From contig BTUV01000012.1 of assembly GCA_045863035.1 (NCBI GenBank), positions 1 to 64,000 of the forward strand: a DNA stretch of 64,000 nucleotides, given 5' to 3'. This document shows positions 15,788-24,941 of the stretch, piece by piece. The position numbers and the translations under genes are program-made. This stretch comes from H2-BAC3 sp045863035 (lineage in GTDB: Bacteria; Bacteroidota; Ignavibacteria; Ignavibacteriales; Ignavibacteriaceae). The notes below the pieces were generated by a model. It saw nothing but the letters and a program-made list of their open reading frames with translations. It was not told where the DNA came from and searched no databases. Numbering within the stretch: the stretch's first letter is position 1; the number at the start of each line of letters is the position of its first letter.

Positions 15788-17755
15788 TTGCAGTTATCAA
15801 TAATCATCGTTAATTATAATGTGAGGGAGTTCCTCGCAAATCTCTTCGATACTCTTTATAAAGCTATAGAGGGAATCGAAGCGGAGATTATTGTGGTTGA
15901 TAATGCATCCGCGGACGGCAGTCAGGAATATATAAAGCAGAACCATCCACGTGTTACACTTATCGAAAATCCTGTTAATGCGGGATTCAGTAAAGCAAAT
16001 AATATTGGTCTTAAAACCGCAAAAGGGAAATATCTCCTCCTGCTTAACCCCGATACTCTGGTTCGTGAGGACACCTTCCGGGTGATGATGGAATATATGG
16101 AGCGCGATACATCCATCGGAATGGCCGGATGTAAAATACTTAACCCTGACGGAACTCTTCAACTTGCTTGCAGACGGAGTTTCCCGAGTCCCTGGGTTTC
16201 ATTTTGCAGGATAACAGGATTGAGTTCAATCTTCCCCAAGAGCCCGTTGTTTGCAAGATATAACCTTACCTATCTCGATGAAAACCAGTCGTATGAAGTG
16301 GATGCAATATCCGGTTCATTTATGATGGTTAAGCGCGAGGTATATGAAAAAATGGGAGGACTTGATGAAAGTTATTTTATGTATGGTGAGGATTTAGACT
16401 GGTGCCTCAGAGTACAAAAATCCGGATACAAAGTACACTATGTTCATTCAACGCAGATTATTCATTACAAGGGGGAGAGCACCAAGCGCAGCAGTATTGA
16501 TGAAACGCGGCATTTTTATAATGCAATGCATCTTTTTGTCAAAAAGAATCTTTCCGGGTCATTTTTAATAAAACTGATGCTCAGGTTTGCCATCGGACTG
16601 AGAGAGAGTATGGCTTACGGCTCAGCGAGAAAAACTATAATCCTTTCTGTAATTCTTGATACCGTGTTTTATAATCTATCATTGTATCTTGCTGAACATA
16701 CGTATGTTTTATCTGATCGGTTCAGGGAGTTCCCGGATTTTGCTCTGCCGGTCGTATATACAGTACCGGTTGTTATACATTTGCTGACTTCAGCAGTGAT
16801 GAGAGTCTATCGCAGAGACAGGATATCTGTTCTGCCGGTACTGGCTGCCACAGTATTCAGTTTTGTTTTTCTTTCGGCCACCACATTCTTCTTTAAGGAT
16901 TTTGCCTACAGCCGCGGTGTGCTTATTCAGGCCTATGTGTATATTTTTCTGTTACTCATTATTTGGCGTGCTGCAATAAAATTATTTGCAGGATTCGGGA
17001 ATGAGACACTCAGACCCCGCATCCGAACCCTGATCATAGGGGAAAAACCGGAGGCAGAAAAGCTTGTAGCCCGGCTTTCGGGTAAATTTCCTCTTTATCA
17101 TACACTGGTAGGTATTGCAACCCCGCTTTTGAGTGAAACGGGGGAAAAAGTGAATGGCGTTCCGGTTATTGGGCATATTTCCAATATCCCCAAAATTGTG
17201 AAGGAGCACCGTATTTCAGAGATTATTTTCTGCCCGCCGGGTCTTTCATATAATGGCATAATGGGCATAATTTCAGAGAATAGCGGCAGCAATATTGAAT
17301 TTCGCATTGCAGGGGGGCAGAATGATTTTCTGGTAGGTAAGCACTCGGTTACCCTGACAGAGGATGTACCCCTGATTGAGATATCCTATAACATCTCCCT
17401 GCCCGCTAATAAGGTAATTAAATTTGTTTTTGATTATACTCTTGCATCAATTATTTTTCTTCTGGTTCTCCCTCTTACTTTCCTGTTCGGACTTCTCCGG
17501 CGGAAAAAAGGGGAGCTTTACCGGATGCTCATGCAGATACCTGAAATTCTGAAGGGAAGGAAAAGTTTTGTGGGACCCTCAGAAAATGAGTATCTTGAAG
17601 GGCTGTACGTGGGTAAACCCGGGCTTACAGGGCTTTGGTTTCTGGAGGGAAAAGAAGATGAGCAAAAATTGAATTTATATTATGCAAAAAATCAGAATGT
17701 CTGGCTTGATCTGGATATTCTTGGGAAAACAGTATTAAAAACACAAAAGCATTGA
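15788..17755 (+). CDS. Fusion of GT2 glycosyltransferase and degenerate phosphoglycosyltransferase
   Basis: Residues 1-260 form a complete GT2 domain (LSIIIVNYNV, VVDNASADGS, LLNPDT at 85-90, FMYGEDLDWC around 197-206). Residues about 285-400 carry membrane helices, 405-530 a CoA-binding-like domain (RTLIIGEKPEAEKL), and 543-570 a re-entrant helix, the same order as in WbaP-type enzymes. The last 85 residues are shortened: the KFRSM box and the Asp-Glu catalytic pair are missing, while GPSENEYL and KPGLTGLWFLEG survive. The second half thus looks like an inactive phosphoglycosyltransferase, perhaps a membrane scaffold for the GT2 domain. The start is TTG. Confidence 0.85.
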   Translation: MQLSIIIVNYNVREFLANLFDTLYKAIEGIEAEIIVVDNASADGSQEYIKQNHPRVTLIENPVNAGFSKANNIGLKTAKGKYLLLLNPDTLVREDTFRVMMEYMERDTSIGMAGCKILNPDGTLQLACRRSFPSPWVSFCRITGLSSIFPKSPLFARYNLTYLDENQSYEVDAISGSFMMVKREVYEKMGGLDESYFMYGEDLDWCLRVQKSGYKVHYVHSTQIIHYKGESTKRSSIDETRHFYNAMHLFVKKNLSGSFLIKLMLRFAIGLRESMAYGSARKTIILSVILDTVFYNLSLYLAEHTYVLSDRFREFPDFALPVVYTVPVVIHLLTSAVMRVYRRDRISVLPVLAATVFSFVFLSATTFFFKDFAYSRGVLIQAYVYIFLLLIIWRAAIKLFAGFGNETLRPRIRTLIIGEKPEAEKLVARLSGKFPLYHTLVGIATPLLSETGEKVNGVPVIGHISNIPKIVKEHRISEIIFCPPGLSYNGIMGIISENSGSNIEFRIAGGQNDFLVGKHSVTLTEDVPLIEISYNISLPANKVIKFVFDYTLASIIFLLVLPLTFLFGLLRRKKGELYRMLMQIPEILKGRKSFVGPSENEYLEGLYVGKPGLTGLWFLEGKEDEQKLNLYYAKNQNVWLDLDILGKTVLKTQKH

Positions 17756-17758
17756 TAG

Positions 17759-18709
17759 ATGGCAAAGAATTATTTAGAATTTGAAAAACCAATTGTAGAA
17801 TTGGAAGAAAAGCTGGCAGAAATGAAAAAGATGTCGGATGCACTTGAAATTGAAGGCGAGATTCTTCAAATTGAGAAGAAAGTCAACGAGCTCAAAGAGA
17901 GTATATATAAAGGACTGACGCGCTGGCAGAGAGTTCAACTGGCCAGGCATCCTGAACGTCCTTACACACTGGACTATATTTATCTTATGACTGAGCATTT
18001 TGTTGAGCTTCACGGTGACCGCTATTTCAAAGATGATAAGGCAATTGTCGGCGGCTTTGCCCAGCTTGGTGATCATAAGGTTATGATGATAGGTCACCAG
18101 AAGGGAAGAGACACAAAATCTAATCTCTTCCGTAATTTCGGAATGCCGAATCCCGAAGGCTACCGCAAAGCACTCCGGCTGATGAAGCTGGCTGAAAAGT
18201 TTAACAAGCCGGTTATCACTATGCTTGATACTCCTGGTGCATTCCCCGGACTTGAAGCGGAAGAACGCGGACAGGCCGAAGCAATCGCGCGCAATCTTTT
18301 TGAAATGGCACGGCTAAAGGTCCCCATCATTGTGGTAATCATTGGTGAAGGTGCAAGCGGAGGCGCGTTAGGAATTGGGGTGGGTGACAGAATCCTGATG
18401 CTCGAAAATTGCTGGTACTCGGTAATCAGTCCGGAGTCCTGCTCAAGCATACTCTGGCGCAGTTGGGATTATAAAGAACAGGCCGCAGAAGCTCTTAAAC
18501 TTACGGCACCTGATTTGATTGAGCAGAAGGTAATTGACCGCATAGTTCCAGAACCGCTGGGCGGAGCGCATAAAAACCATGAGGAAGCAGCTTCACTTCT
18601 TAAAAAAGTACTTATTGAAGAACTTAATCAGCTTATCAAAATTAAACCTGACCGCTTAGTCGAAAACCGCATCGAAAAATTCGCTAATATGGGTGCGTAT
18701 CAGGAGTAG
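17759..18709 (+). CDS. accA: Acetyl-CoA carboxylase carboxyltransferase subunit alpha
   Basis: AccA pairs with AccD to transfer the carboxyl group from biotin to acetyl-CoA, the first step of fatty-acid synthesis. The 316-aa sequence has the N-terminal coiled segment, RPYTLDYI, GFAQLGDHKVMMIGHQKGRD, the crotonase-fold oxyanion region TPGAFPGLEAEERGQ and EGASGGALGIGVGD. Length is normal. It starts 3 nt after the glycosyltransferase fusion, so it may be cotranscribed with the end of the polysaccharide cluster. accB and accC lie at 34.8-36.6 kb; accD is not in the window. Confidence 0.97.
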   Translation: MAKNYLEFEKPIVELEEKLAEMKKMSDALEIEGEILQIEKKVNELKESIYKGLTRWQRVQLARHPERPYTLDYIYLMTEHFVELHGDRYFKDDKAIVGGFAQLGDHKVMMIGHQKGRDTKSNLFRNFGMPNPEGYRKALRLMKLAEKFNKPVITMLDTPGAFPGLEAEERGQAEAIARNLFEMARLKVPIIVVIIGEGASGGALGIGVGDRILMLENCWYSVISPESCSSILWRSWDYKEQAAEALKLTAPDLIEQKVIDRIVPEPLGGAHKNHEEAASLLKKVLIEELNQLIKIKPDRLVENRIEKFANMGAYQE

Positions 18710-18851
18710 GGGGTGCTGCTTCTGGAGTTTATAACAATGCATCATTCCGCATATTAATTTCATTATGGCATAAATGAATACTGAGGAGAAACGGTAAAAA
18801 AAATTTAAGGAGATATTAGCCGTACTCTATACTATTGGGGTTGATTATGTT

Positions 18852-19262
18852 TTGGTCGGGGGATATGCCGTTGCGCTACACGGATCATTAAGACTTACTC
18901 AAGATTTAGATGTTTTTGTCAGAACAACAGATGAGAACATTGAAAAATTAAGGAAAGCCCTTCGATTAGTGTTTAGTGACATCAGTATAGAAGAAATAAC
19001 AACAGCAGAAATAAAAGATTATTCCGTTATTCGTTTCATATCTGAAGATAATATTTCGGTTGATATTATAGGAAATCTTGGGGAACGGTTTTTAATTGAT
19101 GATATTAATTATGAAGATATTGAGATTGACGGGAGTAAAATCCGTGTAGCAACCTTAGAATCTCTATTTCGCCTCAAAAGTAATACCTGCCGTCCTGTTG
19201 ATCAGGAAGATTTGTTGTATATACAAGAAATGATAAACAGGAAATCAAAGAAAAATGATTAA
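18852..19262 (+). CDS. Nucleotidyltransferase (MNT/AbiEii-like), 5' end damaged
   Basis: A 136-aa nucleotidyltransferase-fold protein with the signature GGYAVALHGSLRLTQDLDVFV, which includes the Gly-Gly and Asp-x-Asp catalytic elements of minimal nucleotidyltransferases used in toxin-antitoxin pairs. The longest frame with a usual start begins at TTG 18852, directly in front of the motif. Upstream bases still encode, in the same frame, the helix normally preceding it (KKFKEILAVLYTIGVDYVLVGG). That stretch is cut off from an ATG at 18774 by a TAA at 18795. The gene has therefore either lost its start to a nonsense change or uses a weak internal start. It overlaps the next gene by 8 nt. Confidence 0.72.
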   Translation: MVGGYAVALHGSLRLTQDLDVFVRTTDENIEKLRKALRLVFSDISIEEITTAEIKDYSVIRFISEDNISVDIIGNLGERFLIDDINYEDIEIDGSKIRVATLESLFRLKSNTCRPVDQEDLLYIQEMINRKSKKND

Positions 19263-19500
19263 GAAGTTTAAGACTTTTGAAGAGGCACGCCGTGATCTTT
19301 GGGTTGAAAAACCGGATGCCGAATATTACAAAAGATTAGATTCCTTTTACTTTATGGCTTATAAAATGCTTGACATGCGCAGCGGTTATGAGCCGGGTGT
19401 GTATAAGTTCAAAACGATTGAAGAAGCAGACAAAGACCGGAAAGAAAAGCGGATGGCGTATTTGTTAAGTAAAAACAAGGATTTCCCAGGGCAAAAGTAG
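19255..19500 (+). CDS. Small partner protein of the nucleotidyltransferase
   Basis: An 81-aa, highly charged cytoplasmic protein. It carries the same motif twice, KFKTFEEAR near residue 4 and KFKTIEEAD near residue 51, each followed by basic and aromatic residues. Proteins with FKTFEEA-like motifs are found next to this class of nucleotidyltransferase, so the two probably form a toxin-antitoxin-like pair. The role is inferred from neighbourhood. Its ATG overlaps the upstream gene by 8 nt, indicating coupled translation. Confidence 0.65.
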   Translation: MIKKFKTFEEARRDLWVEKPDAEYYKRLDSFYFMAYKMLDMRSGYEPGVYKFKTIEEADKDRKEKRMAYLLSKNKDFPGQK

Positions 19501-19728
19501 AATCATATTGAAACTCCTCAGGGGGGCGTTACTTGTTTACTCTATCCCATCGGCAGCCACCCGTTTAAGAACTGCTACCCTTGAACTCTGTTTTCTCATT
19601 AATAACCGGATTTTTCTCATATTCCGCGAAATTCATCCATCATCGTTCAAAATTGATAATTCACAAAACACACTTCATAATTCTTAAAAAATTCCCTATC
19701 TTTAAGGTCTTTTTATCCCGGATTTTGC

Positions 19729-20604
19729 ATGATTTACAGTATGACCGGTTTTGGCAAGGCCGCAGGGTCTTCTAACGGTCTCTTTTTTGAAGTCGAAATT
19801 AAAAGCGTGAACAGCCGATTTTTAGAAGTCGGTATGCGGCTGCCTGCCTCTTTGCAGAGCCGTGAGTTCGAAATTCGTGAATTTCTGAGGGAGAAGATTA
19901 AAAGGGGCAAAATATCTCTTTACATCTCCCAGAGATCTGAATCCGGACAAATTAATTCTGACACCATTGACAAGGAGAAGTTCTCCGAAGTTATAAGTCT
20001 CCTCAGAACCGTAAAAGATGAATTCGGGCTGAAGGAAGATGTTGGGCTAAGCCACCTGACCGCTTTTAAGGAGCTCTTCGTAATTGAGTCTGACGGAGTG
20101 GACGATGACACCTTCGAGGGGGTAAAAAAGGTACTGGGAGCCGGAATTGATAATCTGAGCAGCATGAGAGGTAAGGAGGGGGATCATTTAAAAGACGACC
20201 TGCTCTCGCGTCTCACACTGATTGATGATGCTTTGGATAGAATTATGACTGCTTTCAAATCTTCTCTCAGGGAGCACTTTGAAAGACAGAAAGAACGTGC
20301 TCGTGAGCTTGTGGCTGAATCAAACTCCTTTAATGAACGGCTTGAACTTGAACTGGCTCTGTTAACTGATAAAGCCGATATCACTGAGGAATGCACCCGG
20401 CTGAAAAGTCATATTAAAGTTTTTACTAATACCCTCAAGAATGGCGGAGAGGCAGGTCGTAAGCTGAATTTCCTCTGTCAGGAGCTTCACCGCGAAAGTA
20501 ACACTATTTCGGCTAAATCGATCGCCGCCGAAATTATTCATGAAACCCTGCTTATTAAAGAGGAAATCGAAAAAATAAAAGAGCAGGTTCAGAATATTGA
20601 ATAA
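19729..20604 (+). CDS. yicC: YicC/YloC-family endoribonuclease
   Basis: A 291-aa YicC-family protein. The hallmark N-terminus MIYSMTGFGKA, the SVNSRFLEV segment and the C-terminal GRKLNFLCQELHRESNTISAKS motif are all present, with a long helical middle. Characterised members are RNA endonucleases or RNA-binding regulators. It opens the operon yicC-gmk-rpoZ-coaBC, an order shared by many bacteria. A TATCTTTA string at 19697-19704 is a near match to the local -10 element. The gene overlaps gmk by 8 nt. Confidence 0.95.
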   Translation: MIYSMTGFGKAAGSSNGLFFEVEIKSVNSRFLEVGMRLPASLQSREFEIREFLREKIKRGKISLYISQRSESGQINSDTIDKEKFSEVISLLRTVKDEFGLKEDVGLSHLTAFKELFVIESDGVDDDTFEGVKKVLGAGIDNLSSMRGKEGDHLKDDLLSRLTLIDDALDRIMTAFKSSLREHFERQKERARELVAESNSFNERLELELALLTDKADITEECTRLKSHIKVFTNTLKNGGEAGRKLNFLCQELHRESNTISAKSIAAEIIHETLLIKEEIEKIKEQVQNIE

Positions 20605-21187
20605 TTCACCTGCACAGCCGAAGGGAAAGATTCTGGTGATAGCCGCCCCAAGTGGGACGGGCAAAACAACTATCTTAAAGCAGGTTTTGCGGAAACATCA
20701 GGATATCGTATTTTCGGTTTCTGCAACTACAAGAAAAAAGCGTGATGGCGAAGTTCACGGTAGAGATTATTATTTTATCACCCGTGAAGAATTTGAACAA
20801 AAAATTGCCGAAAATAAGTTCGCCGAGTGGGAGAAAGTGTATGACTATTATTACGGAACTTTGAAAGAATTTATCAGTTCCACGATTGAGCAAGGCAGGC
20901 ATATACTTCTCGAGCTTGATGTAAAGGGCGCCCTTTCTATCAAGAAAAGTTACGAATCGGCTGCATTAATTTTTATTGAACCTCCTTCTCTTGAAGTGTT
21001 GAGGGAGCGGTTAACAAAAAGGAAGACTGAAACAGAAGAAGACCTGGCAAAACGGCTTAGCAGAGCCGAGATGGAGATGAGCCAGAAAGAACATTTTGAA
21101 TATCATCTGGTGAATTCAGATATTCAAAAAGCAGTAAATGAACTTGACAGTCTGATTACAGAAATTAAACAAAAAGGAAATACATAA
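20597..21187 (+). CDS. gmk: Guanylate kinase
   Basis: Phosphorylates GMP to GDP in purine nucleotide metabolism. The 196-aa protein has the P-loop APSGTGKTT (17-25), the GMP-binding SATTRKKRDGEVHGRDYYF segment, LELDVKGA and the lid arginines in RLTKRKTETEEDLAKRL. The length is typical. The start is TTG, within the last codons of yicC, so translation is likely coupled. rpoZ follows with no gap, as in many genomes. Confidence 0.97.
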   Translation: MNNSPAQPKGKILVIAAPSGTGKTTILKQVLRKHQDIVFSVSATTRKKRDGEVHGRDYYFITREEFEQKIAENKFAEWEKVYDYYYGTLKEFISSTIEQGRHILLELDVKGALSIKKSYESAALIFIEPPSLEVLRERLTKRKTETEEDLAKRLSRAEMEMSQKEHFEYHLVNSDIQKAVNELDSLITEIKQKGNT

Positions 21188-21487
21188 ATGCCGTTAGAGC
21201 CAATTGATCTGCGCGAAATAGACAAAAGAGCCGGTAATATATACGAAGCCATTGTAGTAGCCGGACGCAAAGCCCGCGATTTGAACGATGAGGTAAAACT
21301 TGAGTTCGAAAACCGTTTGAAGGATGTTGTCGGGACTGTGGTAGATGATGACGCGGAGGATTTTAACAATCCCCAGCAGAGAAGTCTTTCAGCAGAGTTC
21401 GAAAAAAGAGATAAGCCCCATATTCATGCACTGAAACAGTTCCTTAACGACGAAATCGAATTCGGCTATAAAGGAAAGGAAAAGTAA
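21188..21487 (+). CDS. rpoZ: RNA polymerase omega subunit (RpoZ/Rpb6-like)
   Basis: A 99-aa omega-family subunit that binds beta-prime and helps assemble RNA polymerase. The core LREIDKRAGNIYEAIVVAGRKARDLN matches the omega/Rpb6 fold. The C-terminal half is longer than in E. coli, with an acidic DDDAEDF stretch, as seen in Bacteroidota-type omega proteins. It follows gmk directly and precedes coaBC by 1 nt, the conserved gmk-rpoZ-coaBC arrangement that supports the call. Confidence 0.92.
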   Translation: MPLEPIDLREIDKRAGNIYEAIVVAGRKARDLNDEVKLEFENRLKDVVGTVVDDDAEDFNNPQQRSLSAEFEKRDKPHIHALKQFLNDEIEFGYKGKEK

Positions 21488-21488
21488 C

Positions 21489-22718
21489 ATGCTCCCGGAA
21501 GTTTTCTCCGGGAAAAAGATTCTTCTTGGTGTAACAGGAGGAATTGCTGCCTATAAGGCATGTCTGCTTGTCAGAGAATTAAAGAAAAGCGGTGCGGAGG
21601 TACATGTAATCATGACCTCCTCTGCTGCTGAATTTGTTGCCCCACTCACTTTTTCTGCTCTCACCGGTAATCCGGTTATCATAAATATCTTCCCCGAAAA
21701 CCAAAAATCAGGATCATCGCTGGGCACCTGGCATGTTGACCTTGCGCTCCGGGCAGATATTATGATTATTGCCCCCGCAACGGTTAATACTGTTGCAAAA
21801 CTGACTTATGGAATAGCTGATAATGCATTAACTGTGCTCTTCTCAGCAATGCGGTCACCGGTTCTGATTTGCCCTGCTGCTGATATGGATATGTATAACA
21901 GTCCTGCTGCTTCAGAGAATCTGGCAACACTTGAGCGCAGAGGTTATTATATACTGCCTGCTGAGGAAGGTGAACTCGCATCCGGACTTAAAGGAATAGG
22001 CCGGCTTCCTGAAACAGAAAAGATATTAGAAGCAGCCGCTGCAGTATTGTCAGGATATAAAAAAGATTTGTCAGGCGTTTCATTAACGGTAACTGCTGGT
22101 CCGACCTACGAAGATATTGATCCTGTCCGCTTTATCGGGAATCGCTCAACCGGTCTGATGGGTTATGCAATTGCAAAAGCCGGCTGGCTTCGCGGCGCTG
22201 AAGTTGAATTAATTTCAGGTCCCTCTATATATACGCCTTACCCTGAAATGAAATTTACTAAAGTACGCTCCGCACTCGAAATGCAAAAAGCATTAGTCGC
22301 ATCATCAGCAAGAACTGATGTAACCATAATGGCTGCCGCGGTTGCTGATTTTCGTCCTGCCGAATTCTCTGATAAAAAAATTAAAAAAGAAACTTCGAGC
22401 GGCACCATTTCCCTTACTCAAAATCCGGATATTATCGGGTCAATAGATAAAAAGGGGAAAACGGTAGTAGGATTTGCCCTTGAGACTGATCAGGAAGAGA
22501 CTAACGCACAGAAAAAACTCAGTAAAAAGGGGCTTGATATGATTGTGCTAAACTCATTAAATGAAGAAGGCGCCGGATTTGAAGTGCGGACAAATGCTGT
22601 AACAGTATATACCGCAAATGGCGGTAAAAAAGCTATCACAAAAGCATCTAAATTTGAAATTGCTCATAAGCTGCTTGATGAAATTATTGCATACAGGGGA
22701 AATAATGCAAAGAACTGA
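21489..22718 (+). CDS. coaBC: Bifunctional phosphopantothenoylcysteine decarboxylase/phosphopantothenate-cysteine ligase
   Basis: CoaBC carries out two consecutive steps of coenzyme A synthesis. In the 409-aa protein, residues 1-180 form the FMN-dependent CoaC decarboxylase (LGVTGGIAAYKA, MIIAPATVNTVAK, CPAADMDMYN). Residues about 190-400 form the CoaB ligase (TAGPTYEDIDPVRFIGNRSTG, AAAVADFRP, KLSKKGLDMIVLN). Both domains are complete. It follows rpoZ by 1 nt, and the DNA glycosylase gene begins inside its last codons. Confidence 0.97.
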   Translation: MLPEVFSGKKILLGVTGGIAAYKACLLVRELKKSGAEVHVIMTSSAAEFVAPLTFSALTGNPVIINIFPENQKSGSSLGTWHVDLALRADIMIIAPATVNTVAKLTYGIADNALTVLFSAMRSPVLICPAADMDMYNSPAASENLATLERRGYYILPAEEGELASGLKGIGRLPETEKILEAAAAVLSGYKKDLSGVSLTVTAGPTYEDIDPVRFIGNRSTGLMGYAIAKAGWLRGAEVELISGPSIYTPYPEMKFTKVRSALEMQKALVASSARTDVTIMAAAVADFRPAEFSDKKIKKETSSGTISLTQNPDIIGSIDKKGKTVVGFALETDQEETNAQKKLSKKGLDMIVLNSLNEEGAGFEVRTNAVTVYTANGGKKAITKASKFEIAHKLLDEIIAYRGNNAKN

Positions 22719-23475
22719 GTTGGTTGAGCTGCTTAAAAGACAGCAGGAGATATTTGGCGATTTACTTTATGAAAATGTAAAGTTTAACATACCTGTAGTC
22801 CCATTACAAGTAAAACCCGCGGTAAAGCCGGCAGCACGCAGCATGAATACAGACGCAGCTACTGACAGAACCGAACGTATTGTCCCATCTGAAGTACCAC
22901 AGGTTTTCAATCATTTCACTTCGCTTTATGAATTTGAACAAAAGATTTGCACCTGCCAGAAGTGTGAACTTGCAAAAGGACGAAATAAATTTGTTTTTGG
23001 CTCCGGCAATCCGAATGCAAAGGTGATGCTTATAGGCGAAGGACCGGGTGCTGAAGAGGATAAGAAGGGAGAACCTTTTGTCGGGCAGGCCGGGCAGCTT
23101 CTTAACGATATTTTAAAGGCAATTAATTTTTCACGAGAAGAAGTTTATATAGCAAACGTTGTAAAATGCAGACCGCCGGCTAACCGCACACCCTTCCCGG
23201 CAGAAATTGAGGCATGTCTGCCGTATCTTCAAAAACAGATTTCGCTGGTAAACCCTAAGCTGATTCTGCTGCTCGGTGCAACTGCAATCACCGGAGTGCT
23301 TGGTAAAAAGGCAACTCTTTCCTCAATGCGTGGTAAAGTTTTTGATTATGGAACGGCGCGTGTCATGGTTACCTATCATCCTGCTGCTCTTCTGAGAAAT
23401 CCGAAACTTAAACATGATACCTGGGCTGATGTGCAACAGTTCAGGAAACTATATGATGAACTTCCGGCTGATTAA
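22705..23475 (+). CDS. Family 4-type uracil-DNA glycosylase (4Fe-4S)
   Basis: Removes uracil from DNA in base-excision repair. The 256-aa protein has four cysteines in the positions of the iron-sulfur family (C84 and C87 in CQKC, C155 in VVKCRPP, C171 in EACLPYL), the catalytic-site motif GEGPGAEED (111-119), FVGQAGQLL and the HPAALLR motif (226-232). The first 70 residues are a variable extension. The ATG at 22705 is preferred over an upstream ATG in the coaBC frame because of an AGGGG ribosome site and family alignment. It overlaps coaBC by 14 nt. Confidence 0.94.
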   Translation: MQRTELVELLKRQQEIFGDLLYENVKFNIPVVPLQVKPAVKPAARSMNTDAATDRTERIVPSEVPQVFNHFTSLYEFEQKICTCQKCELAKGRNKFVFGSGNPNAKVMLIGEGPGAEEDKKGEPFVGQAGQLLNDILKAINFSREEVYIANVVKCRPPANRTPFPAEIEACLPYLQKQISLVNPKLILLLGATAITGVLGKKATLSSMRGKVFDYGTARVMVTYHPAALLRNPKLKHDTWADVQQFRKLYDELPAD

Positions 23476-23486
23476 CGAGTATTTAC

Positions 23487-24941
23487 ATGGAAAGATATCA
23501 GAAAAGAAAAAAACAACGTGAACCGGAAGCAATTGACGGAGTATTAGTAACCCCCTCAGCGGTTGATGTAGAACAAAAGGTACTCGGCGCTCTTCTGCTT
23601 GATCAAGAGGCAGTCTCAAAGGTGCTTGGTATTTTAACACCGGAATCCTTCTTCTCAGAGGCAAACCGGCTGATATACGAAGCAGTGTATGAACTTTTTA
23701 GCCAGACACAGCCGGCTGATGGTGTTATGGTAATTGAGCAGTTGAAGAAATCCGGCAAGATTGATCAGGCGGGCGGGGTTGCATATATCGCGCAGCTTAC
23801 CCAGAATGTAACTTCAGCCGCAAATGTTGAGTATTACGCGAGAGTTCTTCAGGAAAAAAATATTCTCCGCCAGCTCATCGCGGTTTCAAATGAAACTGCG
23901 CATGCAGCGTATTTGGGGGAGGATGATGCATTCCAGATTCTTGACCATGCCAACAGTAAATTAATGCAGATTTCACAGGAGCAAACGCGCAAAGGGTTTG
24001 TTAAAATGTCCAACGCGGCAATGGAAGCGCTTGAGTATATTGAACACCTTCTGGACAGGGATACTGCTAAATATGCAGTTAAAACCGGGTACTACGACCT
24101 TGATAATATCCTCAACGGATTTCAAAAGTCAGATTTGATCATTCTCGCTGCAAGACCGGCAATGGGTAAAACAGCGCTTGCACTTTCCCTGATGCGAAAC
24201 GTTGCATTGTTAAGCAATGCGCCGGTTGCCATATTTTCCCTTGAAATGAGCCGCATTCAGCTTATGATGCGTTTGATTGCCGCAGAAGCGCGGATGGATT
24301 CAAACCGGCTTCGCAAGGGGAATTTTTCACATGATGATTTTAAAAAACTTGCTACAGCCACTTCAAAGCTGCGCTCATCGCCTATCTTTCTGGATGATGG
24401 CGCGGGACAGACGATTATGGATATACGAGCTAAATCAAGACGTCTGGTATATGAGCATAATGTACAGTTTATTATTATTGACTATTTGCAGCTTATACGC
24501 GCCCCTGAAGTATCAGAGAGCCGCGAGCGTGAAATCGCATATATATCAATGTCATTAAAAGCAATGGCAAAGGATTTAAATATTCCGGTTATGGCGCTTT
24601 CGCAGCTTAACCGTGAAGTTGAAAACCAGAAGGATAATCGCCCGCAGCTCTCTAACCTGCGTGAATCTGGCGCGATTGAGCAGGATGCGGATGTGGTGAT
24701 GTTTATTCATCGCCCTGAGTATTATATGCAGAAAAATAATCCCGAAAAGGAAACCAAAAAGGGGCTGGCTGAAATTATCATTGCAAAGCATCGTAATGGT
24801 CCGACGGGAGAAATCAATCTGAATTTTATAGGCGAATACTCACGATTCGAAAGTTTTGCCGGTGAGCATTATCAGATACCTGAAAGTGTTGAAGCCGGTC
24901 TGAAAAAATACAAAGATGAGGATGAAGATGGTCCATTCTAA
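23487..24941 (+). CDS. dnaB: Replicative DNA helicase DnaB
   Basis: Hexameric helicase that unwinds DNA ahead of the replication fork. The 484-aa protein has the N-terminal primase-interaction domain (about 20-125), a linker helix, and the RecA-like motor with Walker A ARPAMGKTA (222-230), FSLEMSRIQLMMR, the Walker B region FIIIDYLQLI and the AKHRNGPTG loop. No intein is seen. It starts 11 nt after the uracil-DNA glycosylase gene, and the DUF1460 gene begins within its last codons. Confidence 0.97.
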   Translation: MERYQKRKKQREPEAIDGVLVTPSAVDVEQKVLGALLLDQEAVSKVLGILTPESFFSEANRLIYEAVYELFSQTQPADGVMVIEQLKKSGKIDQAGGVAYIAQLTQNVTSAANVEYYARVLQEKNILRQLIAVSNETAHAAYLGEDDAFQILDHANSKLMQISQEQTRKGFVKMSNAAMEALEYIEHLLDRDTAKYAVKTGYYDLDNILNGFQKSDLIILAARPAMGKTALALSLMRNVALLSNAPVAIFSLEMSRIQLMMRLIAAEARMDSNRLRKGNFSHDDFKKLATATSKLRSSPIFLDDGAGQTIMDIRAKSRRLVYEHNVQFIIIDYLQLIRAPEVSESREREIAYISMSLKAMAKDLNIPVMALSQLNREVENQKDNRPQLSNLRESGAIEQDADVVMFIHRPEYYMQKNNPEKETKKGLAEIIIAKHRNGPTGEINLNFIGEYSRFESFAGEHYQIPESVEAGLKKYKDEDEDGPF

